This document shows, in pieces, positions 9,573 to 18,641 of a DNA stretch of 64,000 nucleotides. Each line of letters starts with the position of its first letter. The first letter of the stretch is position 1. Below the pieces are notes generated by a model, which did no database searches, had not been told where the DNA came from, and worked only from the letters and a program-made list of their open reading frames with translations. Location: the NCBI RefSeq assembly GCF_030409835.1, contig NZ_JAUFQO010000016.1, positions 248,001-312,000 on the forward strand, written 5' to 3'. A program made the translations under genes and the position numbers. The stretch is from Lutimonas halocynthiae (lineage in GTDB: Bacteria; Bacteroidota; Bacteroidia; Flavobacteriales; Flavobacteriaceae).

Positions 9573-10220
9573 ATGATAATAAATGATTCGAATAGGCACA
9601 AAGGCTTAAGAAACCAACTGGTTAGTACTATCAGAAATAAAGGAATTAAGGATAAAGCAGTTCTTGATGCCATTTCTAAAGTGCCCAGGCATTTATTTAT
9701 GGATTCAGGCTTTGTTGATTTTGCTTATCAGGATAAACCATTTCCAATTGGAGCAGATCAAACGATCTCTCAACCTTATACTGTAGCTTTTCAAACTGAA
9801 TTGTTAGAAGTTCAACCAGGACAAAAAATTCTTGAAATTGGGACTGGTTCGGGGTATCAGACAGCAGTACTTATTGAATTAAAGGCTGAAGTTTATAGTA
9901 TAGAGCGACAAAAGGAATTATACACTAAGGCAAAGAAATTTTTACCTAAGGTAGGCTATGTACCCAAAAAATTGGAATTCGGTGATGGTTATTTAGGAAT
10001 GCCTGAATACGCTCCTTTCGATAGTATAATTGTAACTGCAGGAGCGCCATATTTGCCTAAAGCACTATTAGGACAGCTGAATATAGGAGGAAAGCTGGTT
10101 ATTCCGATAGGAGATAACGTACAAGTGATGACCGTATTTACAAGAACCTCAGAAAAGAAGTTTGAAAAATTAGAATATGGAGATTTCAGATTTGTTCCAT
10201 TGTTAAAAGAAAAGAATTAA
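9573..10220 (+). CDS. pcm: Protein-L-isoaspartate O-methyltransferase
   Basis: Pcm methylates isoaspartyl residues with SAM to start repair of damaged proteins. The 215 residues show the family's SAM-binding motif I (LEIGTGSGYQTAVL), the substrate region VPRHLF and FPIGADQTISQPY, and a later VTAGAP segment. The start at 9573 (MIINDSNRHKG) is preferred. The in-frame ATG at 9525 would add 16 hydrophobic residues not typical of this cytoplasmic enzyme. The sulfurtransferase gene follows closely on the same strand and may share a transcript. Confidence 0.92.
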   Translation: MIINDSNRHKGLRNQLVSTIRNKGIKDKAVLDAISKVPRHLFMDSGFVDFAYQDKPFPIGADQTISQPYTVAFQTELLEVQPGQKILEIGTGSGYQTAVLIELKAEVYSIERQKELYTKAKKFLPKVGYVPKKLEFGDGYLGMPEYAPFDSIIVTAGAPYLPKALLGQLNIGGKLVIPIGDNVQVMTVFTRTSEKKFEKLEYGDFRFVPLLKEKN

Positions 10221-10238
10221 TTCCTGCTTAATTTGTTT

Positions 10239-11093
10239 ATGGAAACTACACAATTGAATAGCCCTCTTGTTCAAGTTCAATGGTTAGCACAAAATGTAAA
10301 GAATAAGAATGTAGTCGTTCTCGATGCAACGCTTCCGAAGGCAGTGGTTGGCGATAGCGATGGAGGAGTTTCAACTCATCGTATTCCGGGAGCTCGATTC
10401 TTTGACATAAAAAATACTTTTAGTATCACTACCGCAGCCTTTCCTAACACAAGAATTGATGGAGCTTCTTTCAATGAAAAGGCTAGATTACTTGGAATTA
10501 ACAAAGACAGCGTGATTATAGTTTATGATGATCACGGTATTTATTCAAGCGCCAGAGCCTGGTGGATGTTTAAGGCCATGGGGCATCATCAGGTAGCGGT
10601 CTTAGATGGTGGCCTAAAATCGTGGTTAGAAGCGGGGTATAACACTGAGGAAAAAACAGAAATCAGGATTGAAAAAGGAAATTTTGAAGGTATTTATAAA
10701 AAGGCATTTTTTAAAGATTCTCAAGATGTTTTGGCTATTCTTGACGATGAATTGGAGGTTGTTGTTGACGCCAGGGCGTCCGATCGCTTTGAAGGCCTGG
10801 TTGAAGAACCCAGAGAAGGTCTAAGGAGTGGTCATATTCCTAATGCCGTGAATCTACCTTATACCGATTTGTTGAAAAATGGAAAGATGCATGAATTAAC
10901 GGAGATTCAAAATAAAATTAAGGATAAATTTTCTAAAGATAAAAATATTACTTTTTCATGTGGCTCTGGCATTACAGCTTGTGTGCTAGCTCTAGGAGCG
11001 GAATTAGCAGGGTTCAAAAACCTTTCAATCTATGATGGCTCATGGACAGAATGGGGGAGTATCGATACATTACCTATAGAAACAGGCAAGTAA
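10239..11093 (+). CDS. sseA: 3-mercaptopyruvate/thiosulfate sulfurtransferase, tandem rhodanese
   Basis: The 284-residue protein has two rhodanese domains, an inactive N-terminal one (about 10-135) and a catalytic C-terminal one (about 160-282). The active loop is C241-GSG-ITA, and the CG[S/T]G pattern favours 3-mercaptopyruvate over thiosulfate as donor. The start at 10239 (METTQ) is chosen over a TTG six bases upstream. The gene follows pcm and is convergent with nadC, whose stop lies three bases away. The symbol sseA is given by similarity. Confidence 0.87.
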   Translation: METTQLNSPLVQVQWLAQNVKNKNVVVLDATLPKAVVGDSDGGVSTHRIPGARFFDIKNTFSITTAAFPNTRIDGASFNEKARLLGINKDSVIIVYDDHGIYSSARAWWMFKAMGHHQVAVLDGGLKSWLEAGYNTEEKTEIRIEKGNFEGIYKKAFFKDSQDVLAILDDELEVVVDARASDRFEGLVEEPREGLRSGHIPNAVNLPYTDLLKNGKMHELTEIQNKIKDKFSKDKNITFSCGSGITACVLALGAELAGFKNLSIYDGSWTEWGSIDTLPIETGK

Positions 11094-11095
11094 GA

Positions 11096-11953
11096 TTAAA
11101 TCGCTTTTAAGCTCAAATCCATATTGCTAACAGAGTGGGTGAGTGCTCCTGAAGAGATATAATCAACTCCGCAGTCAGCATATTTTCTAGCAGTTTGGAG
11201 GGTTATTCCACCTGAAGACTCCGATTCACATTGACCCGCAATCATTTGTACCGCTTTTTCAGTGGTCTCATAATCAAAATTGTCAATGAGAATTCTATGG
11301 ATACCCTGATGATCAAGAATCTGTTGGATCTCATCTAAACTTCGGGCTTCAACAATTATTTTAAGATCTAATTTATTTTTTTCTAAGTAGTCTTTTGTTT
11401 TTTTTATCGCCATATCAATACCTCCGGCAAAATCAATATGATTGTCTTTGAGCATGATCATGTCGTACAGGGCAAACCTATGGTTAACACCGCCTCCAAT
11501 CTTAACAGCCCATTTTTCGATCGCTCGAATTCCAGGTGTTGTTTTTCTGGTGTCAAGAATTTTGGTTTGCGTACCTTTTAGTTCATTCACAAATTTATTT
11601 GTCTTGGTTGCTATGGCGCTCATACGCTGCATGGCATTTAATACCAGTCTTTCTGCTTTTAAAATGGATTGGGAATTCCCAGTGACAAAAAACACAATAT
11701 CTCCAATGCTTACCAAATCTCCATCTGCTATAAAAGTTTCTACTTGCAACTCAGGATCAACTTCATTAAAGATCATTTTTGCAAATTCAACGCCTGCGAT
11801 AATACCATTTTCTTTAACCAATAATTTGGCTTTACCTTTTGCATCCTTAGGAATACATGCAAGGGAACTATGATCACCATCGCCAACATCTTCACGAATT
11901 GCGTTTTTTATAATACCCTCAAGTTCTTTAGCAAATTGACTTTTACTGATCAT
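11096..11953 (-). CDS. nadC: Nicotinate-nucleotide pyrophosphorylase (carboxylating)
   Basis: NadC makes nicotinate mononucleotide from quinolinate and PRPP in de novo NAD synthesis. The 285-residue protein contains the active-site RKTTPGIRAIEKWAVKIGGG region and MLKDNHIDFAGG. Near the C-terminus are the EARSLDE strand and ESSGGITLQTA phosphate-binding region. nadA and nadB are not adjacent. A well-spaced promoter (TTG-N20-TATTTTTG) lies just upstream on the minus strand. Confidence 0.95.
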   Translation of the reverse strand: MISKSQFAKELEGIIKNAIREDVGDGDHSSLACIPKDAKGKAKLLVKENGIIAGVEFAKMIFNEVDPELQVETFIADGDLVSIGDIVFFVTGNSQSILKAERLVLNAMQRMSAIATKTNKFVNELKGTQTKILDTRKTTPGIRAIEKWAVKIGGGVNHRFALYDMIMLKDNHIDFAGGIDMAIKKTKDYLEKNKLDLKIIVEARSLDEIQQILDHQGIHRILIDNFDYETTEKAVQMIAGQCESESSGGITLQTARKYADCGVDYISSGALTHSVSNMDLSLKAI

Positions 11954-11973
11954 TATATTGTGATTAAGAAGTA

Positions 11974-12004
11974 CAAAAATAAGTCTTTATATTTACCGAA
12001 ACAA
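11974..12004 (-). promoter_or_regulatory. Probable promoter of nadC (Bacteroidota consensus)
   Basis: On the minus strand a TTG (12002-12004) is separated by 20 bases from a TATTTTTG -7 box (11974-11981). This fits TTG-N17-23-TANNTTTG. It lies about 20 bases upstream of the nadC start. Confidence 0.55.
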
Positions 12005-12012
12005 TCACTTCT

Positions 12013-12486
12013 ATGAAAATCAAATTACTGGCCATTGGAAAAACTGATGATAAAAATCTTCAATTATTAATTTCTTCTTATCAAGCCAGACTCAAACATT
12101 ATATCAAATTTGAATTGGAGCTGATTCCGGATTTAAAGAATGTAAAAAATCTTTCTGAATCAGAGCAGAAAGAGAAAGAAGGGGAATTAATTCTTAAAAA
12201 AGTAAATCCAGCGGATCAACTCATTCTCCTTGATGAAAAAGGAGTCATGCACACTTCAAGGGAGTTTTCAAATTTCATGCAAAAGAAAATGAATTCAGGA
12301 ATCAAACAAATGGTTTTGGTTATTGGTGGTCCTTATGGCTTTTCAAATGCAGTGTATCAAAAAGCCCAGGGGAAAGTTTCGTTATCCAAAATGACTTTTT
12401 CACACCAGATGATCAGATTGTTTGTCGTAGAACAAATTTATCGTGCATTTACCATCCTTAAAAATGAGCCTTATCATCATGAATAA
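12013..12486 (+). CDS. rlmH: 23S rRNA pseudouridine-1915 N3-methyltransferase RlmH
   Basis: RlmH is a SPOUT-class (trefoil knot) methyltransferase that modifies pseudouridine 1915 in helix 69 of 23S rRNA. The 157 residues match family length. The SAM knot includes LVIGGPYGFS, and the highly conserved C-terminal tail includes SLSKMTFSHQMIRL and ends LKNEPYHHE. The gene is divergent from nadC, with only 59 bases between starts, so the two probably share a promoter region. Confidence 0.96.
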   Translation: MKIKLLAIGKTDDKNLQLLISSYQARLKHYIKFELELIPDLKNVKNLSESEQKEKEGELILKKVNPADQLILLDEKGVMHTSREFSNFMQKKMNSGIKQMVLVIGGPYGFSNAVYQKAQGKVSLSKMTFSHQMIRLFVVEQIYRAFTILKNEPYHHE

Positions 12487-12676
12487 TAATTTGACTTTTA
12501 GATGATGCTTGATAAGTTGCAAGAACTCATCATTCATTTTTGAATAATTTAGATAATCATCTTAGCTTGGTTATTTGATTGTCAGCAGGACAATTCTTAA
12601 TGTTTTGTTTTATAAAGGTCAATATTTTTGATTATTTTTACTTAGGTCACATTCATTCTAAAACGCCATAAAACAT

Positions 12677-13225
12677 ATGTCAATTGCTGCTGATAATTTA
12701 ATTAAAAGACTTCTTAGAATAAGTTTATTTTCATGTCTTGTTGTCCAACTTTATGCCTGTCAGGAAGAGGTGAAAGAGGAGGTAGATACGCAACGAAACC
12801 AATTTCAAAGAAACATTACACATTCTATACCAGATTCATTGTTAATAGGGAGTAGTTATTTATCCGTTTACTCTCAGGTTTACAATGAAACTGAGCATAA
12901 AACGTACAACTTGACGGCTACTGTAAGTATTAGGAATGTGAACAAGAGCGACACGATTTATATCGATAATGCAGAATATTTTAACACAAGGGGGCATGCT
13001 ATACGAAAATATTTCAAAAAAACCCTGTACCTAGCGCCTATGGAAACTGTTGAAATTGTTATCGCTGAAAAAGACAAGGAAGGGGGGACAGGTGCCAATT
13101 TTCATTTTGATTGGAGGATGAAACCTTCGTCTAATGAACCCTTATTTGAAGCTGTTATGATTTCATCCTTTGGGCAAGGGCTTTCATTTACTACGCAGGG
13201 TAAAAGAATAAAAACAGGTAGATGA
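12677..13225 (+). CDS. DUF3124 family lipoprotein
   Basis: The 182-residue protein starts with an N-terminal hydrophobic segment and a lipobox-like LYAC (cysteine near residue 28). It continues as a beta-rich domain (YSQVYNE, NLTATVSIRN, HFDWRM) that I recognise as DUF3124, whose function is unknown. A TATTTTTG -7 box occurs at 12623-12630, but the nearest upstream TTG gives only a 15-base spacer. It stands alone between rlmH and a dehydrogenase gene, so context is uninformative. Confidence 0.72.
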   Translation: MSIAADNLIKRLLRISLFSCLVVQLYACQEEVKEEVDTQRNQFQRNITHSIPDSLLIGSSYLSVYSQVYNETEHKTYNLTATVSIRNVNKSDTIYIDNAEYFNTRGHAIRKYFKKTLYLAPMETVEIVIAEKDKEGGTGANFHFDWRMKPSSNEPLFEAVMISSFGQGLSFTTQGKRIKTGR

Positions 13226-13381
13226 TAGGAATGAAGGATACCATAGAGATCAAGAATTATATATTTTTTGACATCCTCGCTTCATAGATTTGACGCTGCT
13301 TTCTAATCGAAATACAATCAGAGAATTATCTTTCCGTATATTTAGAGAAATAAGTTGATGCAATTTTAAAATGATAAGACC

Positions 13382-14278
13382 ATGAAAATAGTAAACGTAA
13401 CAGTCGCAGGAGGAGGAACTCTTGGGTCCCAAATAGCATGGCAGACGGCTTTTAATGGGTTTAATGTAGTTGTCTACGATGCATTCGAAAAAGGAATAGA
13501 GAGAAGTAAAAAGTTTCACCAGAGTTTTGCAGATTTGTTTTTAGCGACACGAGGCGCCTCTCAAGAAGAAATAAAAGCTACTTTCAATAGGTTAAACTAC
13601 ACTACAGACTTAGCTGAAGCTACAAAAGATGCTGATATTATAAGCGAATCTGTACCTGAAAGCATAGAAATAAAACGGAATTTTTATGAGGAGCTTGCCA
13701 AAGTCGCTCCTGAAAAGACGATTTTTACAACGAACTCATCCACTACTTTGCCCAGTGATTATGCAGCGTTTACCGGGCGTCCGGAAAAGTTTTTAGCGCT
13801 GCACTTTGCCAACGGTATTTGGGATGCCAATGTGGGTGAAGTTATGGGGCACGAGGGAACGGATCCTGAAATATTTGATCGTGTATTGGAGTTTGCTAAA
13901 GAAATTGGCATGGTACCAATACCAATTAAAAAAGAACAAAATGGATATGTATTGAATTCTTTATTGGTCCCATTGCTGGATGCTGCAGCTGACTTATTGT
14001 TTAGAGGTGTGTCTGATGCAGAAAGCATAGATAAAACTTGGATGATAAGTACAGGAGCAAAAGCAGGGCCGTTTGGAATAATGGATGCCGTTGGAATGGA
14101 AACGATGTATAATATTGGTATGCTATGGGGTGAAAAACTAGGGGATCAAGATAAAATTGACAGATCGAATTGGATCAAAACTAATTTTATAGATAAAGGT
14201 AAAATGGGACTGAGTAGTGGCGAAGGGTTTTACAAGTATCCTAATCCCAAATATTTAGATGTTAATTTTTTAAAGTAA
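13382..14278 (+). CDS. 3-hydroxyacyl-CoA dehydrogenase, NAD-binding
   Basis: This soluble L-3-hydroxyacyl-CoA dehydrogenase-like enzyme (298 residues) has a Rossmann N-terminus (VAGGGTLGSQIAW, 8-20), the SVPESIEIK and TTNSS motifs, and the catalytic dyad His141 and Glu153. The dyad spacing of 12 residues is the same as in classical HAD enzymes, although the usual HFFNP is HFANG here. The family oxidises 3-hydroxyacyl-CoA to 3-ketoacyl-CoA in beta-oxidation or butanoate metabolism. No thiolase or crotonase is adjacent. A TetR gene follows 72 bases later on the same strand and might regulate it. Confidence 0.85.
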   Translation: MKIVNVTVAGGGTLGSQIAWQTAFNGFNVVVYDAFEKGIERSKKFHQSFADLFLATRGASQEEIKATFNRLNYTTDLAEATKDADIISESVPESIEIKRNFYEELAKVAPEKTIFTTNSSTTLPSDYAAFTGRPEKFLALHFANGIWDANVGEVMGHEGTDPEIFDRVLEFAKEIGMVPIPIKKEQNGYVLNSLLVPLLDAAADLLFRGVSDAESIDKTWMISTGAKAGPFGIMDAVGMETMYNIGMLWGEKLGDQDKIDRSNWIKTNFIDKGKMGLSSGEGFYKYPNPKYLDVNFLK

Positions 14279-14350
14279 TATAATTCATATCATAAGTGTT
14301 ATTGTACAAAAGTTTAAGTTTAGAATAAATGAATTGGTTTAAAATAATTT

Positions 14351-14899
14351 ATGAAAAGTAATAATTCTAGAGAAAAATGGATTCAGGCTGGTTATTTCCT
14401 TTTTGCTGAAAATGGCCCTAGTAATTTGTCCATACAAAAACTTGCTGCAATTGCTTCGCTTCCAAGAACGAATTTCTATTATCACTTCAAAGATAAAGAT
14501 GAATTGATTGACAATTTGATTGAAGTACACTGCACTATCACAGAAGAATACTTGAAAGTGATAAGGGAAGAAATAAAATATTTTTTACCTGACTTACATA
14601 TTATTAGCATGCGATATCCGACAAGTCTTAAGTTCTTTAGACAATTTTTTTTGAATAGACATATATCAAAATATAATGACCTTTATATAAGTCTAAATAG
14701 AATGGCAAATCCAATACTAATTCCAAAAATGCTTAGTTATTATGATTCAAGTATTAGTTACGATATAGCAGAGCCTTTATGGATGACTGTTTTAGATACT
14801 TGGTATTCAAGGTTGGATGTTGACAACTTAAGTGTTGAACACTTATGCGAGAAAACAGAAACTATCATGAAAACAGTATTCGATTTTTCAAACAGATAA
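14351..14899 (+). CDS. TetR/AcrR-family transcriptional regulator
   Basis: The 182-residue protein starts with the TetR DNA-binding domain: IQKLAAIASLPRTNFYYHF (residues about 27-45) is the canonical helix-turn-helix and FYYHFKDKDELI its end. The C-terminal ligand domain is divergent and unassignable. It lies directly upstream of the outer-membrane barrel and DUF1254 block and probably regulates that block. A weak ACACA-N12-TGTGT repeat sits between the two. The base composition is AT-rich. The ligand cannot be predicted, although a lipid-like compound would fit the neighbouring hydroxyacyl-CoA dehydrogenase and esterase. Confidence 0.85.
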   Translation: MKSNNSREKWIQAGYFLFAENGPSNLSIQKLAAIASLPRTNFYYHFKDKDELIDNLIEVHCTITEEYLKVIREEIKYFLPDLHIISMRYPTSLKFFRQFFLNRHISKYNDLYISLNRMANPILIPKMLSYYDSSISYDIAEPLWMTVLDTWYSRLDVDNLSVEHLCEKTETIMKTVFDFSNR

Positions 14900-14937
14900 A
14901 CTTTTATTTATTTTATATAATTGATATTTAATTAGTT

Positions 14938-14959
14938 ACACAATATTGCACAGGTGTGT
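14938..14959. promoter_or_regulatory. Candidate TetR operator (inverted repeat)
   Basis: ACACA (14938-14942) and TGTGT (14955-14959) form an inverted repeat with a 12-base spacer. It lies between the TetR gene and the outer-membrane protein gene, 26 bases upstream of a TAATTTTG -7-like box (14985-14992). The arms are short, so this is only suggestive. Confidence 0.3.
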
Positions 14960-15011
14960 CTAAAACATATTGTTTAATTTATTTTAATTTTGGTTAAACA
15001 AAATAAACAAA

Positions 15012-15836
15012 ATGAAATTAATTAAACCATTATTCATCTTCTTAGCTTTTTCAATTATTTGTATGAACCTTTATGCACAAGAGCAAGAAGTTGAAGATTT
15101 ACAAGAAGATTTAGCCAAAGAATTAGCAAACCCTTTAGCAAATTTAATCACTGTACCCATTCAAAACAACCTGAATATAAATCAAGGTTTTGATAATGAT
15201 AAAAATGTAAACGTATTAAACTTTCAGCCTATTATCCCTTTCGCTAATGGTAAATTTATAACGCGAACCATTATCCCCGTTGTTTCTATACCCTCTGATT
15301 TATTTCCGTCTTCACCCTCATCATCAGGGGTAGGCGATGTTGTTCTTACTGGTTTTTTTGTTCCTAAAAGTAAAGGGCTTATGTGGGGATTTGGACCTGT
15401 ACTAGAATTCCCAACCGGAGGAAGCACTAGGGGAAGTGAAAAATGGAGTGCAGGACCTTCATTGGTTGCTCTAACTCAAAAAGGAGATTGGACCTTAGGA
15501 GCTGTATGGAATCATACATGGTCATTTGCTGGAGAAAGCGAAAGAGCAGATGTAAACCGTATGTTATTAAACATATTCCTTGTGAAACAATTAGGAGGTG
15601 GTTGGTATCTTAATTCTGTACCAATTATTACAGCAAATTGGGAAGCTTCAAAAGGCAACCAATGGACTGTGCCTGTTGGTCTAGGCGCTGGTAGATTACT
15701 TATGCTAGGAGGTAAATTCCCTTTAAATGTTCAAACAGGCTTATACAACAATGTGGTTAGACCAGACTATGGCGCTGAATGGCAATGGCGTTTTCAAGTA
15801 CAATTTATATTACCAAAAAGTATGTTTGGTTTTTAA
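15012..15836 (+). CDS. Outer-membrane transporter-like beta-barrel (MetA/phenol-degradation family)
   Basis: The 274-residue exported protein has a Sec signal (about 1-22, ending LYAQE). A short coiled region with QEDLAKELANPLANL precedes a run of amphipathic beta strands that ends with WQWRFQVQFILPKSMFGF. The LANPLANLITVPIQNN start of the barrel is typical of the transporter family grouped with MetA-pathway phenol degradation and neuromedin-U-like proteins. It probably forms an outer-membrane channel for hydrophobic compounds. It is the first gene of the block that continues with two DUF1254 proteins and an esterase. Confidence 0.75.
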   Translation: MKLIKPLFIFLAFSIICMNLYAQEQEVEDLQEDLAKELANPLANLITVPIQNNLNINQGFDNDKNVNVLNFQPIIPFANGKFITRTIIPVVSIPSDLFPSSPSSSGVGDVVLTGFFVPKSKGLMWGFGPVLEFPTGGSTRGSEKWSAGPSLVALTQKGDWTLGAVWNHTWSFAGESERADVNRMLLNIFLVKQLGGGWYLNSVPIITANWEASKGNQWTVPVGLGAGRLLMLGGKFPLNVQTGLYNNVVRPDYGAEWQWRFQVQFILPKSMFGF

Positions 15837-15873
15837 GATTAATAAAGATTTTCTATTTTTAAATTTAAGTAAT

Positions 15874-17166
15874 ATGAAAAAAATATTCAATATTATTCCC
15901 ATATTGACACTATTAATAATGGTATCATGTGGCCAAAACAAAAAACAAGAAACACCAACAAAACAAAGTGAAAGCCTAAAAGAGTTGGCTTATGATGCAT
16001 TTGTTTATGCCTATCCTATGCTGGAGCAATTGAAAGCTATGGATCAGATGTTTAAATATATGGGATCAAAACCCAATGTGTTAGACATGAATTCCAAGTA
16101 CCCTATGGAAAACATTAACCAGCCCATTGTTGCCACCAACCTTACCTCTATGACAGGTGGTGGTTTTATAGATATTTCTGGAGGCCCTGTTACTCTTGAA
16201 ATTCCAGAAATAAAAGATCGCTATGTTGTATACCAATTTATTGATGTTTTTACACACAACTTCTTTTACTTAGGTACTCGTGCCAATAATGGAGATGCTG
16301 GGAGGTTTACTTTTTACAACGAAGGACAAGAGTTACCAACTCACTTAAATAGCAAACCTGTATTAGTAGAAGGAGATCATTTTGTACTGGTTTGTCGTAT
16401 TGACATCAAAGATCGCTCAGAACTGGAACATGTTGTAGCACTGCAAAATGCCATCAAAATTATTGATGCTCCAAAAGAATTAAGGACGTATCCAAACTAT
16501 GATAAGGAAAAAGCATATTCTCCTTCATTTGTTGAATACGTCAATTCCCTGTTAACCGAAGTGCCTAGTTCAGAAAAAGAACTTTTTAAAAAGTGGGAGG
16601 CAATTGGCGTTATGGCGGATGTTAATTTAAATGAAGCTCAACTAAAAGAAGTACAGGCTGGTATCGACTCTGCTTACGCAGCCATTACTAACGAATCTAA
16701 AAATCTAGAAATAGGTAATGGTTATTTTTCTGCGACTGAGGTTTTTGGAACGCGTGAATTTTTAAACGGGAACTATATGGCAAGAGCTGCAGGTGCCTTT
16801 TTTGGTTTGTATGGAAATTCTAAAGAAGAAGCAAACTATTTTATGCTAAATACTGAAGGTGAAGGGAAAATTAGCTTTAGTAAAGAAGAATTACCTCCAT
16901 TAACAAATATTGGTTTTTGGTCTATAACTATACATGATGAAAACATAATGGTGAAGAAAAACGAATACGATTCTTATGTTTTAACAACCGATAAAATGCA
17001 ATTTGAGGAAGACGGATCATTAGTTTTGAGTATATCATCTCAACCAGAAGAAGGGAATTGGTTGTACACGCCAGGGGGGAAAATGGTGATTCTTATAAGA
17101 GCTTATCAAGCAGATCCAGATAAAATTGGAAGTTATATTCCTCCAGCTTTCGTGCAAAATAAATAA
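15874..17166 (+). CDS. DUF1254/DUF1214 lipoprotein (first copy)
   Basis: From ATG 15874 the 430-residue protein begins with a lipoprotein signal (MKKIFNIIPILTLLIMVSC). An N-terminal DUF1254 domain (AYDAFVYAYPML, later DRYVVYQFIDVFTHNFFYLG) is followed by a C-terminal DUF1214 domain (GFWSITIHDEN, later NWLYTPGG and LIRAYQ). The in-frame ATG at 15727 would overlap the preceding barrel gene and hide the signal. The family's enzymatic activity is unknown to me; it occurs widely in soil and marine bacteria. Only 37 bases separate it from the barrel gene, implying an operon. Confidence 0.82.
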   Translation: MKKIFNIIPILTLLIMVSCGQNKKQETPTKQSESLKELAYDAFVYAYPMLEQLKAMDQMFKYMGSKPNVLDMNSKYPMENINQPIVATNLTSMTGGGFIDISGGPVTLEIPEIKDRYVVYQFIDVFTHNFFYLGTRANNGDAGRFTFYNEGQELPTHLNSKPVLVEGDHFVLVCRIDIKDRSELEHVVALQNAIKIIDAPKELRTYPNYDKEKAYSPSFVEYVNSLLTEVPSSEKELFKKWEAIGVMADVNLNEAQLKEVQAGIDSAYAAITNESKNLEIGNGYFSATEVFGTREFLNGNYMARAAGAFFGLYGNSKEEANYFMLNTEGEGKISFSKEELPPLTNIGFWSITIHDENIMVKKNEYDSYVLTTDKMQFEEDGSLVLSISSQPEEGNWLYTPGGKMVILIRAYQADPDKIGSYIPPAFVQNK

Positions 17167-17190
17167 TCACAACACTAGAATACGATAACA

Positions 17191-18603
17191 ATGAAGAACC
17201 TAACAAAAACAATCAGTGCATTATGCCTGGTACTTGTATTGGCAAGTTGTGGAAACACAGAAAAAAAAGAAAAACAACAAAAAGTTGATGAGCTTACAAA
17301 CGTAGTGCTTACCGAAGCACAAATTGAAAACATCGTAAAGCGCAGTTACCAGTATGTTGCATTATATAATCTAATCAACAAATTTGCGATATCGCAAGGT
17401 GGCTGGAACACAATAAATGCAGATACTAAACTAAAGGATCATACTATGACGGATCTTGCACGTCCGAATAACGACTCTTTTTACACTGTTATTATGTTAG
17501 ATTTAAGAAATGAACCTTTTGTTGTTAATCTACCTGCATTTGATTCAAAATATGTTTCACTAATGGTGGTTGCATATGATCACTATGTAAACGTACCAAA
17601 ATCAACAACTCAAGGAGATTTTCAAAAAAATGAAAAGATTTTATTTTATAGTGATCACACCCTAAACTACAATGGTGATGCTATAGAAGGTGTAGATGAC
17701 ATATTTAAAGCTGATGGTGATTTTATCGCTGTTGTCTTTAGAGTTATGCCACACGCTGTAGAACCCCTCAGGTTTAAACACAATACAGCTAAAATTCAAG
17801 AGATTGGATTCAAGGGTTTATCAGAATTTAAGGGTGAAACACCTAAAGAACGCGATGCAATAACTTTTCCGCAAGTTGGTAAAATAGACTTAGATATTTT
17901 TGAAAATAATTTTGTAGAAGTGATGCAATTTGTAACCAACCATTTATCTTTTGATAAAAGCATTGAAATGGACCAAGAGTTTTTGGCTAGTATGAAGTTA
18001 TTAGGTATTGTACCCGGTAAAGTTTATAATGTAGAAACGGCAATCAGCATTGATGGTAATAAGTTTAGAGCCGCAGCTGATAAAGTGCGTTTGGAAAATT
18101 TAGCCAAAACTTCTCAGGCAGCTGATAAAGAATTGGCGCATAAAATATTTCTCCCTAAAGGTGAAACAGATTTAAGCGCTCTATTACCTGTTTCTATAGC
18201 AGGCCCAATTGGTTTGCCGATGCGAGAAGCTTATTACCCACCTGTTATTACTAAGGATGGATCTTCAATGAACGGTTTGAACAACTATATCATAAAAATG
18301 ACAAAAGAACAACTCCCTCCTGCCAATGCCTTTTGGTCATTGACTTTATATGATAAAACCCATGGGTTTTTTATCCCTAATGAATACAAAAAATACAGTG
18401 TGGGTGAAAATGGTGGCATGAAACTCAATAAAGAAGGTGGTATAGAAATATATATATCCCCTGAAAAACCAGAAGGAGTCCCTTTTGAAAACTGGTTGCC
18501 TTCACAAAAAACAGATGAAGAGATAACTGTTCTTTTAAGGATATATGGACCACAGTTAGATAAAATAGATACTTGGAATGCTCCTTTTGCTGAGAAGCTT
18601 TAA
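17191..18603 (+). CDS. DUF1254/DUF1214 lipoprotein (second copy)
   Basis: The 470-residue lipoprotein (signal MKNLTKTISALCLVLVLASC) has the same two-domain layout as its neighbour. DUF1254 is at the N-terminus (RSYQYVALYNLINKFA, RPNNDSFYTVIMLDLR) and DUF1214 at the C-terminus (AFWSLTLYDKTHGFF, FENWLPSQ, VLLRIYGPQ). It is divergent from copy one rather than a recent duplicate, so the pair may have complementary roles. The genes are separated by 24 bases. Function and substrate are unknown; the tandem lipidation suggests both act at a membrane surface. Confidence 0.82.
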   Translation: MKNLTKTISALCLVLVLASCGNTEKKEKQQKVDELTNVVLTEAQIENIVKRSYQYVALYNLINKFAISQGGWNTINADTKLKDHTMTDLARPNNDSFYTVIMLDLRNEPFVVNLPAFDSKYVSLMVVAYDHYVNVPKSTTQGDFQKNEKILFYSDHTLNYNGDAIEGVDDIFKADGDFIAVVFRVMPHAVEPLRFKHNTAKIQEIGFKGLSEFKGETPKERDAITFPQVGKIDLDIFENNFVEVMQFVTNHLSFDKSIEMDQEFLASMKLLGIVPGKVYNVETAISIDGNKFRAAADKVRLENLAKTSQAADKELAHKIFLPKGETDLSALLPVSIAGPIGLPMREAYYPPVITKDGSSMNGLNNYIIKMTKEQLPPANAFWSLTLYDKTHGFFIPNEYKKYSVGENGGMKLNKEGGIEIYISPEKPEGVPFENWLPSQKTDEEITVLLRIYGPQLDKIDTWNAPFAEKL

Positions 18604-18641
18604 AACTAATTTTTAAGAATAAGCATGGAAATAAATTTCAT

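Noticed and set aside
11442-11873. 143-codon plus-strand frame
   Set aside because: It lies antisense inside nadC and has no recognisable domain.
15727-15873. Longer start for the first DUF1254 gene
   Set aside because: It overlaps the barrel gene and would bury the lipoprotein signal; ATG 15874 is used.
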